From Plantago elongata (lineage: Eukaryota; Streptophyta; Magnoliopsida; Lamiales; Plantaginaceae), in NCBI GenBank assembly GCA_036897095.1, contig JAYMSP010000110.1, positions 17,406-81,405 on the forward strand: 64,000 bases of DNA, read 5' to 3'. Shown here in pieces: positions 35,801-49,324 of the stretch; position 1 is the stretch's first letter; each line of letters opens with the position of its first letter. Under the pieces are notes generated by a model, which ran no database searches, was not told where the DNA came from, and was given only the letters and a program-made list of their open reading frames with translations. The position numbers were made by a program, and so were the translations under genes.

Positions 35801-38800
35801 GAAATATAAAGTTAGTGCCGCAAAGGAGGAAATGAGCAGGTAGTTGTGAAGCCATACTGAACATTAAATAAAAAAACAGCAAGCATTTGCTGCTTCTATA
35901 TCTGCAGAAGGCTTGTGATTCTGCAGTCACGAGCATGTGGAAAGATAAACGCACCATTGTGAAGTGCGAAACACATAAAGAACATTATTTGATAAGTCAA
36001 TATTTTTATGAAATGCCGTTAACTAATGAGCTATAGTGTGTAAATCACAAATAAAGAACTCTTCGAACTCATCATGGTTACTGTAAGTAGCAAATTAAGA
36101 CTCGAGTTATCAGAAAGACAAACTTCAATTTTATGATATCATCAAAGGAGACTTGAACGTGATGAGAATTGGTTCTCTAAATGCTGGTACCATGTCACTA
36201 TTTTTCTAATAAACATAGAATATCTTCCAAAGATCATGAAACTGGATGAACCCTTAGCTTGGGGAGAAAAAAGAAACAATATACATCACTATATAGTTTC
36301 ATATATCAGCAATTCCATTTATGACACTAGAGAAAAACTCAGCTAAGTACTAGCGTAAATTCCAGGAGGTAGCTCTACAAACAAAAATATAGTGATACAT
36401 TCATAGTTCCAATCTGTAGCCATGACTAGTTTTAGAATACCTTGCCCACTCAGGATTCAGTGTATGGGAAATCATGGCAGCCGAAAGAAACTAATTTAAT
36501 CCTTTGGTATAGCAATTTTTTGCAACTCATCATGCATAAGTATGTTGAGGCTCGAACAAAACAAAACATGAAAAATAAAGCTTCGCCAGGCACACACCAT
36601 GTTTCGTGCATTTCAGAAAGTGAAATATCTGAATCAGCGTACTCTAAATGAACCAATAAATGGCGAAAAATATAACTTACAGCTCTCTGTTCAGGTGGCT
36701 GAAGAGCTGCAGAAAGAAAATCTCTAATACTGTTGACCTGTAAACTTTTAATTTGCAGACAGAGAGAGTTCAACGGAGTCCTCAGAAGTTCAGGAAGCTG
36801 GTATTCAGCAAAAGCTTCATATACGCATCTTGGATAAAGGTGGTAGCACTCCCCTGGCTGTACTCGGCCAGCCCTACCCCTTCTCTGCAATCCAAACAGT
36901 GATTATGAAAGAAAAAATAGTTGATGAATATTGAATAAAAATAAGCAGATGTATGTATGACTGAGGTAAAAATAAACTAAAAAATACAGCATAGAAAGCC
37001 GAGGGGAAATAAAAAAAAAAAATAGAACTCACTTGCCGCGCTGAAGCTTGCGATATCCAGGAAGGTAGTAAACAAGGTGTATTATTTAGCGCATCATATG
37101 TCGTCTCCTTAGCTTTCCCACAGTCAACAACAAATACTACGTCATTGATTGTAATACTTGCCTCAGCCATATTTGTGGCAAGAACTATTTTCCGAACATT
37201 TGGAGGTGCTCTGTCAAATATGAGTCTCTGTAAAAAGCATTACGAAGCTTGTTAAACAATGCCTAGATACAAATATTAAAAGGAGCTACAAACATAAAAC
37301 TAAACCTAATACACTCAGGAATAAATCGTCAATAATACCAACTTCAAAGCTTCTTGGCGTTTTGATGAAACTGATAGAGAGTTTGGAGCAGATAACATTA
37401 TATAGCTTGGAATCATAATACTATAATAGTAGAAGGATTTGCATTCTTTCATGTCCCTATTATGTTGATTCAGTAATGTAGCTGATCTGCTTCTTTTCTT
37501 CCGTTGTAACACTCGTGTATGATAATTATATAGAAATTGTCAAATAGACGTCTAACTAAACAATGTACTCATAATTAATAAACTGGAAATTTTTTTGAGA
37601 TAGAAGCTACCCATATGAAAGAAAAGGGTGCAAATTATTAACATTCGGGTTAAGCAGTGAAAATTTTACAGAAGGCAAAATTCAAAATTAAACAACCTGT
37701 TCCCCGGTTGCCATTGAACCGTGGCAAGTGAGTAAAAGGACCCTGTTGGGGTCCCCTAAGAGAGGATGAGCTTTTAATTGATCTCGCATACAACTGATAT
37801 CATCCCATCCCGTCATAAATACTAACACAGCACCCGGACGCTCCTTCCGACATATATGGCACAATACAGCCTCAATGAGGTTGAATCCAATAGAATCAGG
37901 TGTCCAGGAGGACAGTGATTCATGTACCCTGGAGCTACGATTCCCCAATTTTGATTTAGCAAGTGCTTCCTATCCACAATGAAAAATGAAATAGTAATCA
38001 AGCACATAAAACCAACTGACGCTTGCAAAATTTAATGCACAGCTAAAGAACAAGAGTGAATGCTGATCTAAGTAGCTAAAATGAGTAGTCAAATTGTTTA
38101 GTACCTCAACAAGAGTAGTGATTGAATTTTTTCTTTTACGTGATCTCTGTGTCTTCCACAACTTATCTTGACCATAATCATCAACTTGGTTGAATGAAGT
38201 CAACTTATATCCAGTCATCTCCAGTACATCTTCCAGAAAATGAGCTCGTACAGGATAAGTGAAGCCCTAGGTTCACATAACAAAGTTCCTCGCTCACATG
38301 ATGATGAAACCGAGGGAAATAGCACCACAACAAACAATAGAACGGCACATATATTAACTGGATACTGATTTGATTATTGATTACAGAGAATGCCACTAGA
38401 AGAAGATTAGGAACACAACTCCCTGAAATACAGTTCTGTAACATCAGGGGAGTGCATTTTTATCTGAAAAGTTAAGACAGTTCTGACACATATCATGAAT
38501 TAAGTGATAAGTCAACCGAATTTTAGTTCAGCTTGTTCGATGGAGTTTTTACATCAGTTGGAAAAATCAAGAACAACAAATCATATTAAATTTTGGCCAA
38601 ACTAACAACTCTGACTATAACATGTACTATCACTTTAACTTACATGAATGTGGATTGTCGGTGCTCCACCAAAAAAACTAGAGAATAGATCAGCATTCAG
38701 CGTAGCACTCATTAATATCAATCTCAGATCTCGCCTTCGTGAAAGAAGATCCTTCAACACAATCAATAAGAAATCTGATGAAGGGAGGGGAATTGCATGT

Positions 38801-40882
38801 CAAAAGCTGAAGAAGTATGAATAGGTAAAATAGAGAAATGAAAGTACGGATATCTGATGATTTTACCTTCATTCATGCCTCGCTCGTGTATTTCATCCAC
38901 AAAGACATGGGTTATACCATCCAAGTTGCGATCACTCAAGAGCCTACGAAGCAAAATTCCACTGGTGCAGAAAAGCAAATGTGTATTCTTGCTTTTTGCT
39001 CCTTCTAATCGTACTTTAAATCCAACCTATCAAAAGAATTCTGTTGAAGGACAGCAACTAGAATAAAGAAATTTTTCAATGTAATATCTGGCATGCACCT
39101 TACTATAAAATAGTTGTACAAATTCAAAATGAAGAAAGTGAAGTTGAACACAGAAAGGAGCATACTGATTCACCGAGGGGTTCTCCTCTCTCTGCAGAAA
39201 CTCTTTCAGAAACAGCCATCGCTGATATCCTCCGAGGCTGCGTACAGATTATGCTAGAGAATGCTCCCCTGCCAGACTCTACCTCAGACTCCAGAATGAA
39301 TTGCGGAAGCTGTGTAGTCTTACCACAACCTGTTTCTCCAGAAACAACTACAACCTGTAGTTAAAAGGAATCTCAGAAACTTATAAGCAAATTAAATCAT
39401 GACACATTTAATCAATTCTAGCTTTAGATCAAACTGAGCAACTTAATAGGTAAGGGGTAACCAAACGGATGATTTAGTCAACAATTGTACTGGCTTAGAT
39501 GCAAGTAGAGCTTGCATTGTCTAAATCACAGCAGGAGTTCACAATTTTGTTATTTCAATCCATACAAATCCTAAAAGACTTTAGAGTAATTTAAGCTCAT
39601 ACCTAGTCCTCTAAGAAGTGCTAAAGGACAATTTGTGGTGAAACTAGAAAATAAGAAACAAACTCATGACATAACTCAGACCAATGCCATCTCCATAGCA
39701 GACAGAATGACCAAACAATCTCATGAAATAGACGAACCTGATTACTTGCTATTGCTTGGAGGAGCCTTTCTTTTTCCCTATATGCAGGAAGAGACTTCCG
39801 GAAATCCAGCATCCTCACACCTTCAGGTGATTCCTGCAATAATAAACAACGCATATATCCAAGTTACCAACTACTTAAGTACATAAACAGGAGTTGAGTC
39901 GATTGATAAATTCCTCAGATCACCTCTTGTGGGGAAAAAAATTAAAAAATTGATAAATAAAATGATGATCTGAAGAGAGAACCAAGATTAAACACTCGAA
40001 TAATTATGAATCATTTTGAGCACCATAAATGTTGTCAAAGAGCAGGATACCAGGTAAAAAAAATTATCCAGCTCACAACCACAATCACCCGAGCAAAATT
40101 GGAGATTCCAATCATTATTCTCAGAAGAAAGTAGCAATATATAGTATGCAAACACACTAGGAACGAATCACACAACAATAGAGTATAATTTTATCAGGGA
40201 ATGAATGAACGTGGGCGTTTAATATGGATAATCTACGTATAAAATTTGTTGGGTAATCGATACACGAGAACTATCCTCAAATAAATTAGTTGGATAATCT
40301 ATGAATTCAATATATCAGATTATTTGTTTAACATTTATACTGAATGGCATCACCTACATGAGCAAAATTGCCCAAAAACAATCTCAAAAATTGAAAAAAC
40401 AGTACCTGCCATGCTCTCTGTGCATTACGCATGCGCAAGCTTTGCCTCTGCAGAACTTTCTCCATCACAGAATCATCAAGGAATGCATTTCCATCACTCT
40501 CTACACTATCAACACCAACACTGGCCTCCTTTTCATCTGAAATGCTGCCTGATTTTTTAGAGTTCAGCAATGTTCTGTCAAGGTGTTCCTGGAGCAGACC
40601 TTCCACCCTCCTTTGCAAGCTCAGTGGGATAACAACCTGCACAAGAATTTCAAATTGATAATTTTAGTTAATTTTAATGAACCCTTGCAAGAAACTATGC
40701 CAATCACACTTGACCAGGAGTTTCAGGTACTGTTGAAGTGTTCAATCAAACACCATACCTCTAGTAGAATTCTTAATTCACGTATTGAGTATATGTTCAT
40801 TTGCACAGCACAGAAGACAAAATGTTAATGGTAAATGCCCTAAAAAATTATGACATATATGTACATGTGTTCTATTTTTAGA

Positions 40883-40914
<32 letters not shown>

Positions 40915-43043
40915 TTATATAATTGAGTCTGACAAAAAATTTGAATATTGTGATTAAAAAGGGCAGTTTTTAATTCAAATTTTCATTGTTTATTAGATAA
41001 ATTACTCATAGTATGAAGTTTCATATTTATTCTAATTCAGGTTTTCTCTAATTGTACGTATGTAGTATGATTCTAACTTTCATTATATTAGATAAAAAAA
41101 ATAACTATTGTATGCGAGTTTATATTAACAATATCTTCAGTTGTGATAACAATAACATCTTTAGATGAAAACTATTGTTTCGTGAACAGTAATTCTTTTT
41201 TTTTAATGTATAATGGTTATTCAAAATAAATGCTTTAAGATACTCCCTTCCAAGAAATCATTTATATACATTCATGCTCACAATTGTGCTTATGTACTTG
41301 GGTAAAGATCAGTGCATGGGACATTTTAATGTGTATGATTGGGCACTCAATCAAGTGATGTCTTGATTGTTGACAGTCAATCATGAGGACTAGATCATGT
41401 AACTGAAAAAGTGACATTTGAAGTCATCATTGACCATAGAAACATAACAGCAAAGTGATTTTCAGTATTTGTAGGATTATACATTTGAAACTCTGTTGTG
41501 ACAGGATATTGAGAAATTAGAGTTTTTATAACCTGCAATTTCACCCATTAACTGTCAATTGAGATAGAAAATGGTGCCACAAATTCTAGCAAAGAGTTCC
41601 ATGATTCATGCAACTCCAAGGTGGTGAAAACCGCTACTATTGCGGTTTGACTTACTGAGGTATAGAGTGCAGAAATAACACAAAAAGAGCAGCTCAATTT
41701 TCCCATTAATCAGATAACTCTTACCTCCCGTTGAGGCCGCTTATCATCCAGGTCAGGCCTGTAGCTGGGAAGGGGCACCTTACTTGCAACGACCACTTTC
41801 CCGTATATTTCACTAAACGGTTCAAAGTTTATAGTACATCAGATAAATTCCACAACAATAGAGTAACCAATGTACATGAGTCACTTCCTTACCAGTAAAG
41901 CCCCATGCTCTTCGCAAGGTTAGATATTTGCTCAAAGTCTCTCCTGTTGCTCGTATCCTTAGACACAATTTCTCGGTCCTTGTCATTCTGCAAGAGCATG
42001 CTAAGTTTTGATCTCCATCCATCAATATTGGCCACAGAGGATGTTGCCTGCATTAAAAGCATGTCACTATAGGACAATCTCCATAGTTTTTAAACAGCCT
42101 AACTAGGAATATGTACACAGTTAAAAAATTAATATGTCTAGTACAAAACATGACACATGTCAGCAAACAATAATTACCAGGCATACATCACAACCACGAC
42201 AATATGGATTGGGCAAAGTATTTTCAGTTCATTAGTGAGCATTTGTGTAGTAAACTAATGTCTTCACGGTAGCATCTCAGAAAAAAAACCACTAATACCG
42301 GATTTATGATAAAGGTACCTAGAGTAGGAGTAAAATTTACACGCAAGCCGATTATTTCTCAGAATACGCAACAATAAGAAAGTGAAACCCTACCCCATTC
42401 AAGATCAACATATGACTCTCCACTAACACTCATCGAACCTCGGCACGTGTGCCACCTTCTACAGTACCCAAACAAAATTGAAAACTCTAAAGCAACTCCA
42501 CAGTAGTTAGAGACCAAGTCACCAATACACAACTCAAACCAGTCCATTTTTATTATACAACTAAAAACAACACATCATCAAGCAGTATACATTCATTGGA
42601 TATCGCCAAACAGCAAAGCTAGTACGGAACATCTATAATATTATTACTTGGATCAAGCATGTCATTTTGGTCCAAGATAACTTTTTTATCAGCAATAACT
42701 TAACAGAAGAAACCAATTTCACTTGGGCATATTATCAAACACTTAGAATGCATGAATACATAAAATCTTTCAAAAAAGAAGAAAGATACGACGGAATTTA
42801 TACCAGGTAGTAGTCGCCATCGCATTCGTAGTCATCGTCGGAGAACTGCTCGACCGTGTAGCCAGAAAAGCCACGGATTCCGGCAGAAAAATAGCAGCTT
42901 AAGTAGTTATGATGCTGAAAACGACGATAATTTACAAGAATGTTGTTGTGGGAGGTAAAAGGCAGGATCTTTGAAGGGGAAGATGACAGAAAAGGGTGGT
43001 TTTTAGCGGCGCGTGAAAGGATATGCCTGAGCATGGAATGCAT
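32828..43043 (-). CDS. DExH3: DEAH-box ATP-dependent RNA helicase, DExH3/DHX36 type with C-terminal dsRNA-binding domain
   Basis: Nineteen phase-consistent exons give 1,148 residues: 43043-42804, 42047-41893, 41812-41725, 40636-40406, 39833-39738, 39354-39166, 39026-38867, 38774-38644, 38266-38105, 37969-37697, 37227-37033, 36884-36681, 35782-35713, 35611-35463, 34853-34545, 34465-34406, 33726-33574, 33482-33372, 33298-32828. Motifs in order: [10 protein letters not shown] (about 276), DEIH (377-380), SAT (409-411), [10 protein letters not shown] (near 593) and QRRGRAGR (640-647). These are followed by the helicase-associated and OB-fold regions and a dsRNA-binding domain (about 1047-1112, [21 protein letters not shown]). 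The family unwinds RNA and, in DHX36, G-quadruplexes. I chose the ATG at 43043 ([15 protein letters not shown]); the frame stays open upstream to a GTG at 43112 without another ATG. The Arg/Ser-rich N-terminus could be an organelle presequence. No lesion is seen. Confidence 0.95.
40875..40915. repeat. (TG)n-(TA)n microsatellite in helicase intron 3
   Basis: GTGTGTGTGTATATATATAT and further TA units lie within the large intron between helicase exons 3 and 4. Confidence 0.85.
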
Positions 43044-43903
43044 ACTATTGAGAATCGGATTGGAGCATGGTGCGGATTGGGTGTTGCTCAGCTGGACTTG
43101 CCGGAGAAGCACGGCGGAGAGTTTGGTTTTTGTAGTGACAGCTAAATCAGGTGTTTCTTTTTATCAATTTATGTAATTTGGTTAATTGCAGTGAAGGTGA
43201 AGAAGAATTCTGTCTTTACATGTTGGAGGGTTCCAATTTTATTCATTTTGCACGGACGTCGAACTTAAGACCACGTCTTTAAGCCGGAAGAGTATAATGA
43301 AGGGTTGTTATTTGAGTTCTATCGAGTTTAACTTTCGTATATCGTCTTCAACTATAGTTGTATTTATGACTCTAAACTCTAAAGATAATATTTCTTAGGA
43401 ATTATATCATTTCATTAACAGTGTTAAATATCCATTGCATATAACGATTATTAAATTTGTAAAGGAAATGTCTATTCGTATGAAGATCAAGAAAGATTCG
43501 AATACTTGGAAAAAAACCGTGCATATTCAAAATTTCAAACGTTTATAGAGCTTATTATGGTGTCCCCTACCTCACCAGTCACCGGTGAAATCTCTAATTT
43601 CCTTTCCATTTGATCTCTCTCTTTCTTTTCGATTACTTTACTCTTAAATTCCAGAATATTAATACATAGAATTACGAACCATCGTAACTTAATTCATTCA
43701 TGTATTAATCACCTATATAATATGAGATATGAATATACATTCCATTTTTTTAACTTCCACCTATTTGTAGGGTGTATCTGCAAGTTATGAAACTTATATC
43801 ACCTATATGCAACACCATAATTCAAGCTTGGTCTAAGAAAACACATCTCGTTGTCATATCGTCAATAAGCAAAAACCCTAGCTAAACCTCTGTTTCCTCT
43901 TCC
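43044..43903. promoter_or_regulatory. Head-to-head intergenic region, candidate bidirectional promoter
   Basis: The helicase (minus) and the Tim44/mL45-like gene (plus) start 860 bases apart and diverge. No repeat insertion is obvious between them. Both products are RNA- or organelle-related housekeeping proteins, so shared control is possible, but no defined element was identified. Confidence 0.45.
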
Positions 43904-46900
43904 ATGGCGAAAGCTCTGACAATGGTAATTTTCATCAACCTATTCCACATTTTATTACTTTTCCTCAAAATCAACTCGTTCACTCTTCTCTCTCTGTCTT
44001 AACTCTCAAGTCGCGGCAGAGGATTCTGCCAATACTAGCACCTTCCCGACATCAAATTACGGAGCCATTGTTGAACTTGAACAGTTACACATTGGTAAGC
44101 TACACATTTGATGTTTAACTGTGATGTAATCGATGATCGTCTTGTACAAGTCAATTGAGTGCACATTTGGTGTGTCGTTTTATGTTTAGTTCTGATTCAG
44201 CTGTTGTCTGTTTGTAGGAGGCCAAGCTACCATACATAAGCTTTATGCGGACGATGAGTATGCAAACCAATATGCGAATGGTGTGAATTGATTTCTCAAC
44301 TTTTTTAGTCTCTCATGTGTTGATTTCCTTCTTAATTAATGTGTACAGTTTGGTTTCTCTAACAATGTGCTAACTCATGTTTAAGAATTCCGTAAAATTG
44401 TAGCAATTGACTTAGTTATGTACTAGCCGGGACTGAAAAAATAGATTGAATTGGGATCTCAGATAGTAGGACCAGGTGTCAAAGAATTTGCAAGTCACTT
44501 GAAATGTTTGAAAAACTCTGGTTGAAGTCACTCTCGTCACTTCTATTTCCATATATTGACTTTATCAAATATGATCTGTATTGATGTACAGGTGTTAGAT
44601 ATTTAACATGACTTTTTGCAGGCATCTGTCAGCATATCGATGGTGAGTCCTGGGTTTATATATGAACCATATGCAGTCCGTGAAAAAATTCCATTCTGGA
44701 GGAGGTGAGTTTTCTTTGCCATCTTTCTTTAGAACCAAAACTATCAGTAGTGGCTATGTTGTATTTGGCGGATCATAAACAGAAAGATTGCATGTCAAAC
44801 ATCTAGTAGTAGATCATCTGTGACAGATGGGGATGTAAATGATTTGTCATCTTCACAGAAAAAAAACAACACAAGTGCAGCAAGTCATTTTCAGCTTGTG
44901 GTTTTCTCCATATAATGATGGCCATGGGCTAATGCAACAAATGAAATTAAAGTCGGATTCAATTTCATTCATCATTTGTAACTAGAATACATTTTGACCA
45001 ATGTTTGTTGTAACATAAACTTCAACCTTGAAATTTAATTGAAGGGATCCTGCTGTTTTATGTTCATTGCGGTTGAAGTCTTGATCACAATATTGAGTCG
45101 CATTGCAATGGAATTGAACAACTCTACCACTATGTTATCACTTCATTGCCCATAAGTGTTTTCTGCTCTACCAAAGTTCTATAACTGCTGAAGATATATG
45201 AAAACAGTTTTCTCGAAATATAGGGACTGCTTCTCAAATATGGTCCAGCAATTTCATTGGTGATTAAGAAAATCAACAATAAATAAAGTTGTGCACACAT
45301 AATGATAGAAATGAGTATCAGCTGTAATGAGCATTGGAAGTTTGGAACATATGGATGATGATATCATGCTCAGTCAACCATTGTAAAGGGCTAGATCAAT
45401 TTCTAGGAACCTGTTCATGTTGTTTCCGTTAGTTTAGACCTCCTTACCTAATAACTCTAGATTTGTAAGCAATTTTAGACTTCAATTTGTTCTTGAGGAG
45501 AATCCAGGAAATATTTATCCTTAGAATTCAAGCTCTTTTATAAATTGCACGGTGGAAATCTGAACTCTCATAAAACCAACGAGGAGTTCTTTCTGAAAGT
45601 TTATCATCATATGTTTAGTTTTAGTTACATGTAGCATGGCATCTGTCTGATAGTTGCTCATACAGAAGCTGGTGTTACCTTAAGTTAAATTCATTTCAGT
45701 AGACTAGTTCTGCAGGGGCTTTCATGAACATCGGAACACTAAAAGACAGAGAAGAAATATGTTATCCTTCAAAAAGTTATTGGCTAAGAGAAATAGGAGC
45801 AGTTTGGAAAATATATATTTATGCAGCGTAAGAGATTAGGCTAATTCGGCATCAGTAACATTTGGATTTCTAGAAAAATATGCAAATACTGCTATCTTTA
45901 TTGAGTTTCGTATTCATGGCTGTTTACAAAATCTGATCACTATGCCTATTTGTGTATTATGATAGTTGTATACATTCATTAATGCGTGTAGCACTTGGGT
46001 ATTTCTGACTTATAATTTTTGTTGCTAGATGGTTTACTAGACCTGGATGGAAAAGGACAAAAGAAGATCTTCTTCATGAGGTCTAACACACTTCTTTAAT
46101 TTAGTTCAGAAATCAGAATCAATTATCACTTTTCAGGGATTTCATTACCTTGCAATCTTGAATGATACAAAACAATCCTGTACCTAGTTCGGCCCTGAGA
46201 CACTGTGATGGCTATTTTATGATTTAAAATGCATCTCTGAGCCCTTTATGGCAATAATGGTAACACACTATGTAAAAAATGTGCCGGGCATGATTAGTAG
46301 AAAAAACTAAAAAGATCTTCGGAGCACATCATGGAAGTATGAGTGCTTATTCTTTTTTCTGTGAAATGCTTTCCTCAAGTTGTGTACATAATCCCTTTTA
46401 TTTTACCAATTTGTGTCCACTTTGTGAGTAGTGACAGGCAGTGTTTCATTGAGATAAGTTTTTGGTTTCCGGGGTTGCTATGCAGTGAACATACAGTAAA
46501 AGGAAATGTTGGTGCCGGTAGTGGCAACACATCTGTGATTTGGAGAGGTGGGGTTGACGATGATGTGATGAATCGGATGGAGGGGAAGAGGGTTGGGACT
46601 CTTGGCACCTGGCAATGATGGGTGACTCCCTAATTAAAAGTTATAAGAGTAGGCATATGATAGTTGGATTTCTAATAAATTGTACTCTGAACACTTTCTA
46701 ATAAATTGAGAAAAAGTTATCAGTATTAAAAGACAGGTATGCCATAACTCATAAGAGTAGGCATGTGATAGTTGGATTTCGTGGGTGTTTGCAACAACTT
46801 CAATAAAGTAGTATTATGGAAACTTGAATCCCGGTTGCTTCTTATTTTCTCCTACTTTTCCCTCAAACAGACTTGTGTTCAAAACTGTAAAAGTTAATGA

Positions 46901-49324
46901 TACATATCATGATTTCCGGTTCTTTTATTCTTGTACAGACTTTTACGAAAGACCGTTTCTAGGAGAGACTTGATCTTTTTCACATATTTAATTACAAACA
47001 TCTTATGATTAACTCGTCTGTATAATAAACTGAATAATTATTCCATTATCTGCAACTCTAAACATGTCATTTGTAGCTAAATATGCAATGTTTGTAACAA
47101 AATATGTGATGTTTGATCTGGTCTCTCGCAAAAAAGTTGCTCTTATTCTTGACAAGTTTATTTGCTGATATAAAGGGGTGATTCATTGACTCTGTGTGGC
47201 AGCTAAAGAGTGCTTATGCTATTCAAAAATTGCGAAAATCTGGGTATTCAAAGAAGAAGTTCTACGATGAAGCTGCTAACTTATACAAAGAGGTTTGGCA
47301 TCTCTTTGAACTCTAGGTTCTCAGAATTGCAATCATATTGATTTCACTCCTTTCTCATTTCTGATTTGTTTTCTCCCTGGATATTCAGATAAATTTGCTA
47401 ATGGCCAAAGGAGACAAAAAACTATTGAGGAAATTAGTTACAGACAACATGTATTCCGTAGGTTGCACCTGCTTTAGTACTTCTTATGATTCCCCATTAA
47501 CTGTGTCCAGAAAACATGTTATCCTCAGCTATTTTTTTCAATTCAAGCAAGAGCATCTCACCAATTTCACTTCTCTTATCTACAAAACAGGCCCTCAAGA
47601 ACGAGATCAAGCAGAGAGATACAATTTGGAGTCATGTTTATTGGGAGCTAATGTTGCCTGTTAACACCATACGAACTTTGCAAGCTCGACTGGCAAGTGT
47701 CTGTAGATGATAACATAGGACAAGTACTTTCTTTCTATATTTGGCTGGGAGTTTATAATATTTATGAAACTATGTGCAATTAGAAATGTGGAAATTGGAA
47801 ATTAAATTGCATGCCATGCAGCCTCTTTATTTAGCAAGCAAACTCTTGTTAATAACTGACAATTTATAACCACTTTACTGTTGGTGCATTGTGAGTTTTT
47901 TTACATTTACTCTATGTCAGCAAATGCTTTTTTCTTATGTGAAAGCCTTGTTATTCTTCTAACTCAAACTTATCGCTCATCCTTCTAACCTTTAAGTTTC
48001 CCTTAAGAAGGTAACAAAATAATTGTTTTATTTGGAAGGATTGTAAAACTCGGCTTTCATGTTCTTTACAATGCCGTCTAGTTTATAGTAGTTTATACAC
48101 ATATTACCCCTACATTTGTAAGTGCTTTGATCAACAACTTCCTTTCATCTGTTCACACCGTATTTGGAAATTTGTCTTCTTGCAGATTGCTGTTGATCGG
48201 AATGACCTCGATAAAGTGTTCATACAACTCACTCTTGAATTTCTCACTAAGCAGGTAAATTCGGATATTGTAATTCATGACCTATTTGTCTTTATAACTC
48301 TCATATTTCAATTGTACGTGTCGTTTTTTTTCTGCTGAGTGAATACGTAGCCTGACTTCTGTGCATATAGCCATATACTCTCAAAAGTTTTAGTATCCTG
48401 TTTCGAACTCGATATCAATTGATAGAATGTTAGAGCAGAACCCATCTATACCTTTTAATTCTCCTGGAGCTTAAATCATCCTTTCTATCCCAACATTTGA
48501 GGAGACTAACAAAGAAACATGCCAGTTCATAAAAAGCTTAACCAAAACTGGACTTAAAAAGATGGCATAGGTATTATTCCTCTTTCTTTGGTCGAATTTG
48601 GTGAAGATTTTACTATGAATTTTTTACGTGTCTTCTGACAGACGTGCATTTACACTGTCCTGTTCTTAAAGCTTGATGTATGTTCTCAACTTCTCATGCA
48701 TGTGCAGAAATTTGAGGCGTACGACTTAAGTGGAGCTGTTGCGGTGGGTGATAAAGAAAAGGAGGTATGTCATCATTGTGGATCCCAGTCTTTCCTATGC
48801 CTGTTTTATTGTATCATTCCTTCTCTTTCCTTTGTCTGGAAAATTACACGTGTACAAAAACAATTTTTTTTTTTGAAACGGCTAAGGGTGACTCGAACCC
48901 CACCTATTAGTTGGAGGGTAAGCCTCTTTACCAACTGAGCTGCGCTTCGTTGTCATGTACAAAAAGAAATTAAAAGAACAAAATACTAGAAAATTATATA
49001 ATGACTTCGTATGCTATTTCACTCAAGCTCTGGAGACTTAGGTCGATAAATTGAGCTGCATGTGTTCCCTTTTCTTGTTCATAGTCAAATGATCTAATTC
49101 ATCCTATTCTGTAGTTACATACTCAACAACCATCTCTGTTATCTTAAATTCACTGAGACTTAAGTGCAAGTGGTTAGTATCTTATATTGTTCTGTACCTG
49201 GGAAACAATTTTTATTCGTTATCTATTGTGTTTGTAGGTCCTTGTGCGCGATATATGGGTGTTTGAGAAATCCCTTTACCATGAAGGTGCATCCTGGCGT
49301 CTTTGTGGACGTATCAAACTTTAA
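43904..49324 (+). CDS. Tim44-like domain protein, mitochondrial (mL45-related)
   Basis: Eleven phase-consistent exons give 258 residues: 43904-43924, 44011-44094, 44218-44280, 44622-44704, 46029-46080, 47203-47292, 47389-47457, 47591-47692, 48186-48254, 48708-48764, 49238-49324. Residues 1-58 are Arg/Ser/Met-rich without acidic runs, fitting a mitochondrial presequence. Conserved blocks follow: SMVSPGFIYEPYAVRE, IPFWRRWFTRPGWKRTKEDL, SGYSKKKFYDEA, FIQLTLEFLTKQKFEAYD and VRDIWVFEKSLYHEG. This is the Tim44-like fold shared by ribosomal protein mL45 (MRPL45), Mba1 and Tim44; plant copies are annotated as Tim44-related. A role in anchoring mitochondrial ribosomes at the inner membrane is inferred from the family. 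Intron 8 uses a GC donor (CTG|GCAAGT). Intron 10 carries a complete SINE. Confidence 0.87.
48861..48955 (-). mobile_element. tRNA-derived SINE with 10 bp target-site duplication
   Basis: On the minus strand the element begins with a tRNA-like head: A box like AGCTCAGTTGG, and B box GGTTCGAGTC about 35 bases later. It ends GCCGTTTC followed by an A run. The flanks TGTACAAAAA at 48851-48860 and 48956-48965 are a perfect duplication. The tail matches the truncated copy in HDH intron 3. It lies in intron 10 of the mL45-like gene. It is too short and too divergent at the acceptor end to be a working tRNA gene. Confidence 0.85.

Noticed and set aside
36450-36890. Separate 146-codon protein on the minus strand
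   Set aside because: It is helicase exon 12 (QRRGRAGR region) read through its splice donor into the intron.
43044-43112. Start of the helicase at 43112
   Set aside because: The codon there is GTG, not ATG; the first in-frame ATG is at 43043 and gives a protein of the expected length.
48861-48955. tRNA gene on the minus strand
   Set aside because: It has A and B box-like sequences but no convincing acceptor stem, it ends in an A run and is flanked by a target duplication, so it is a SINE.
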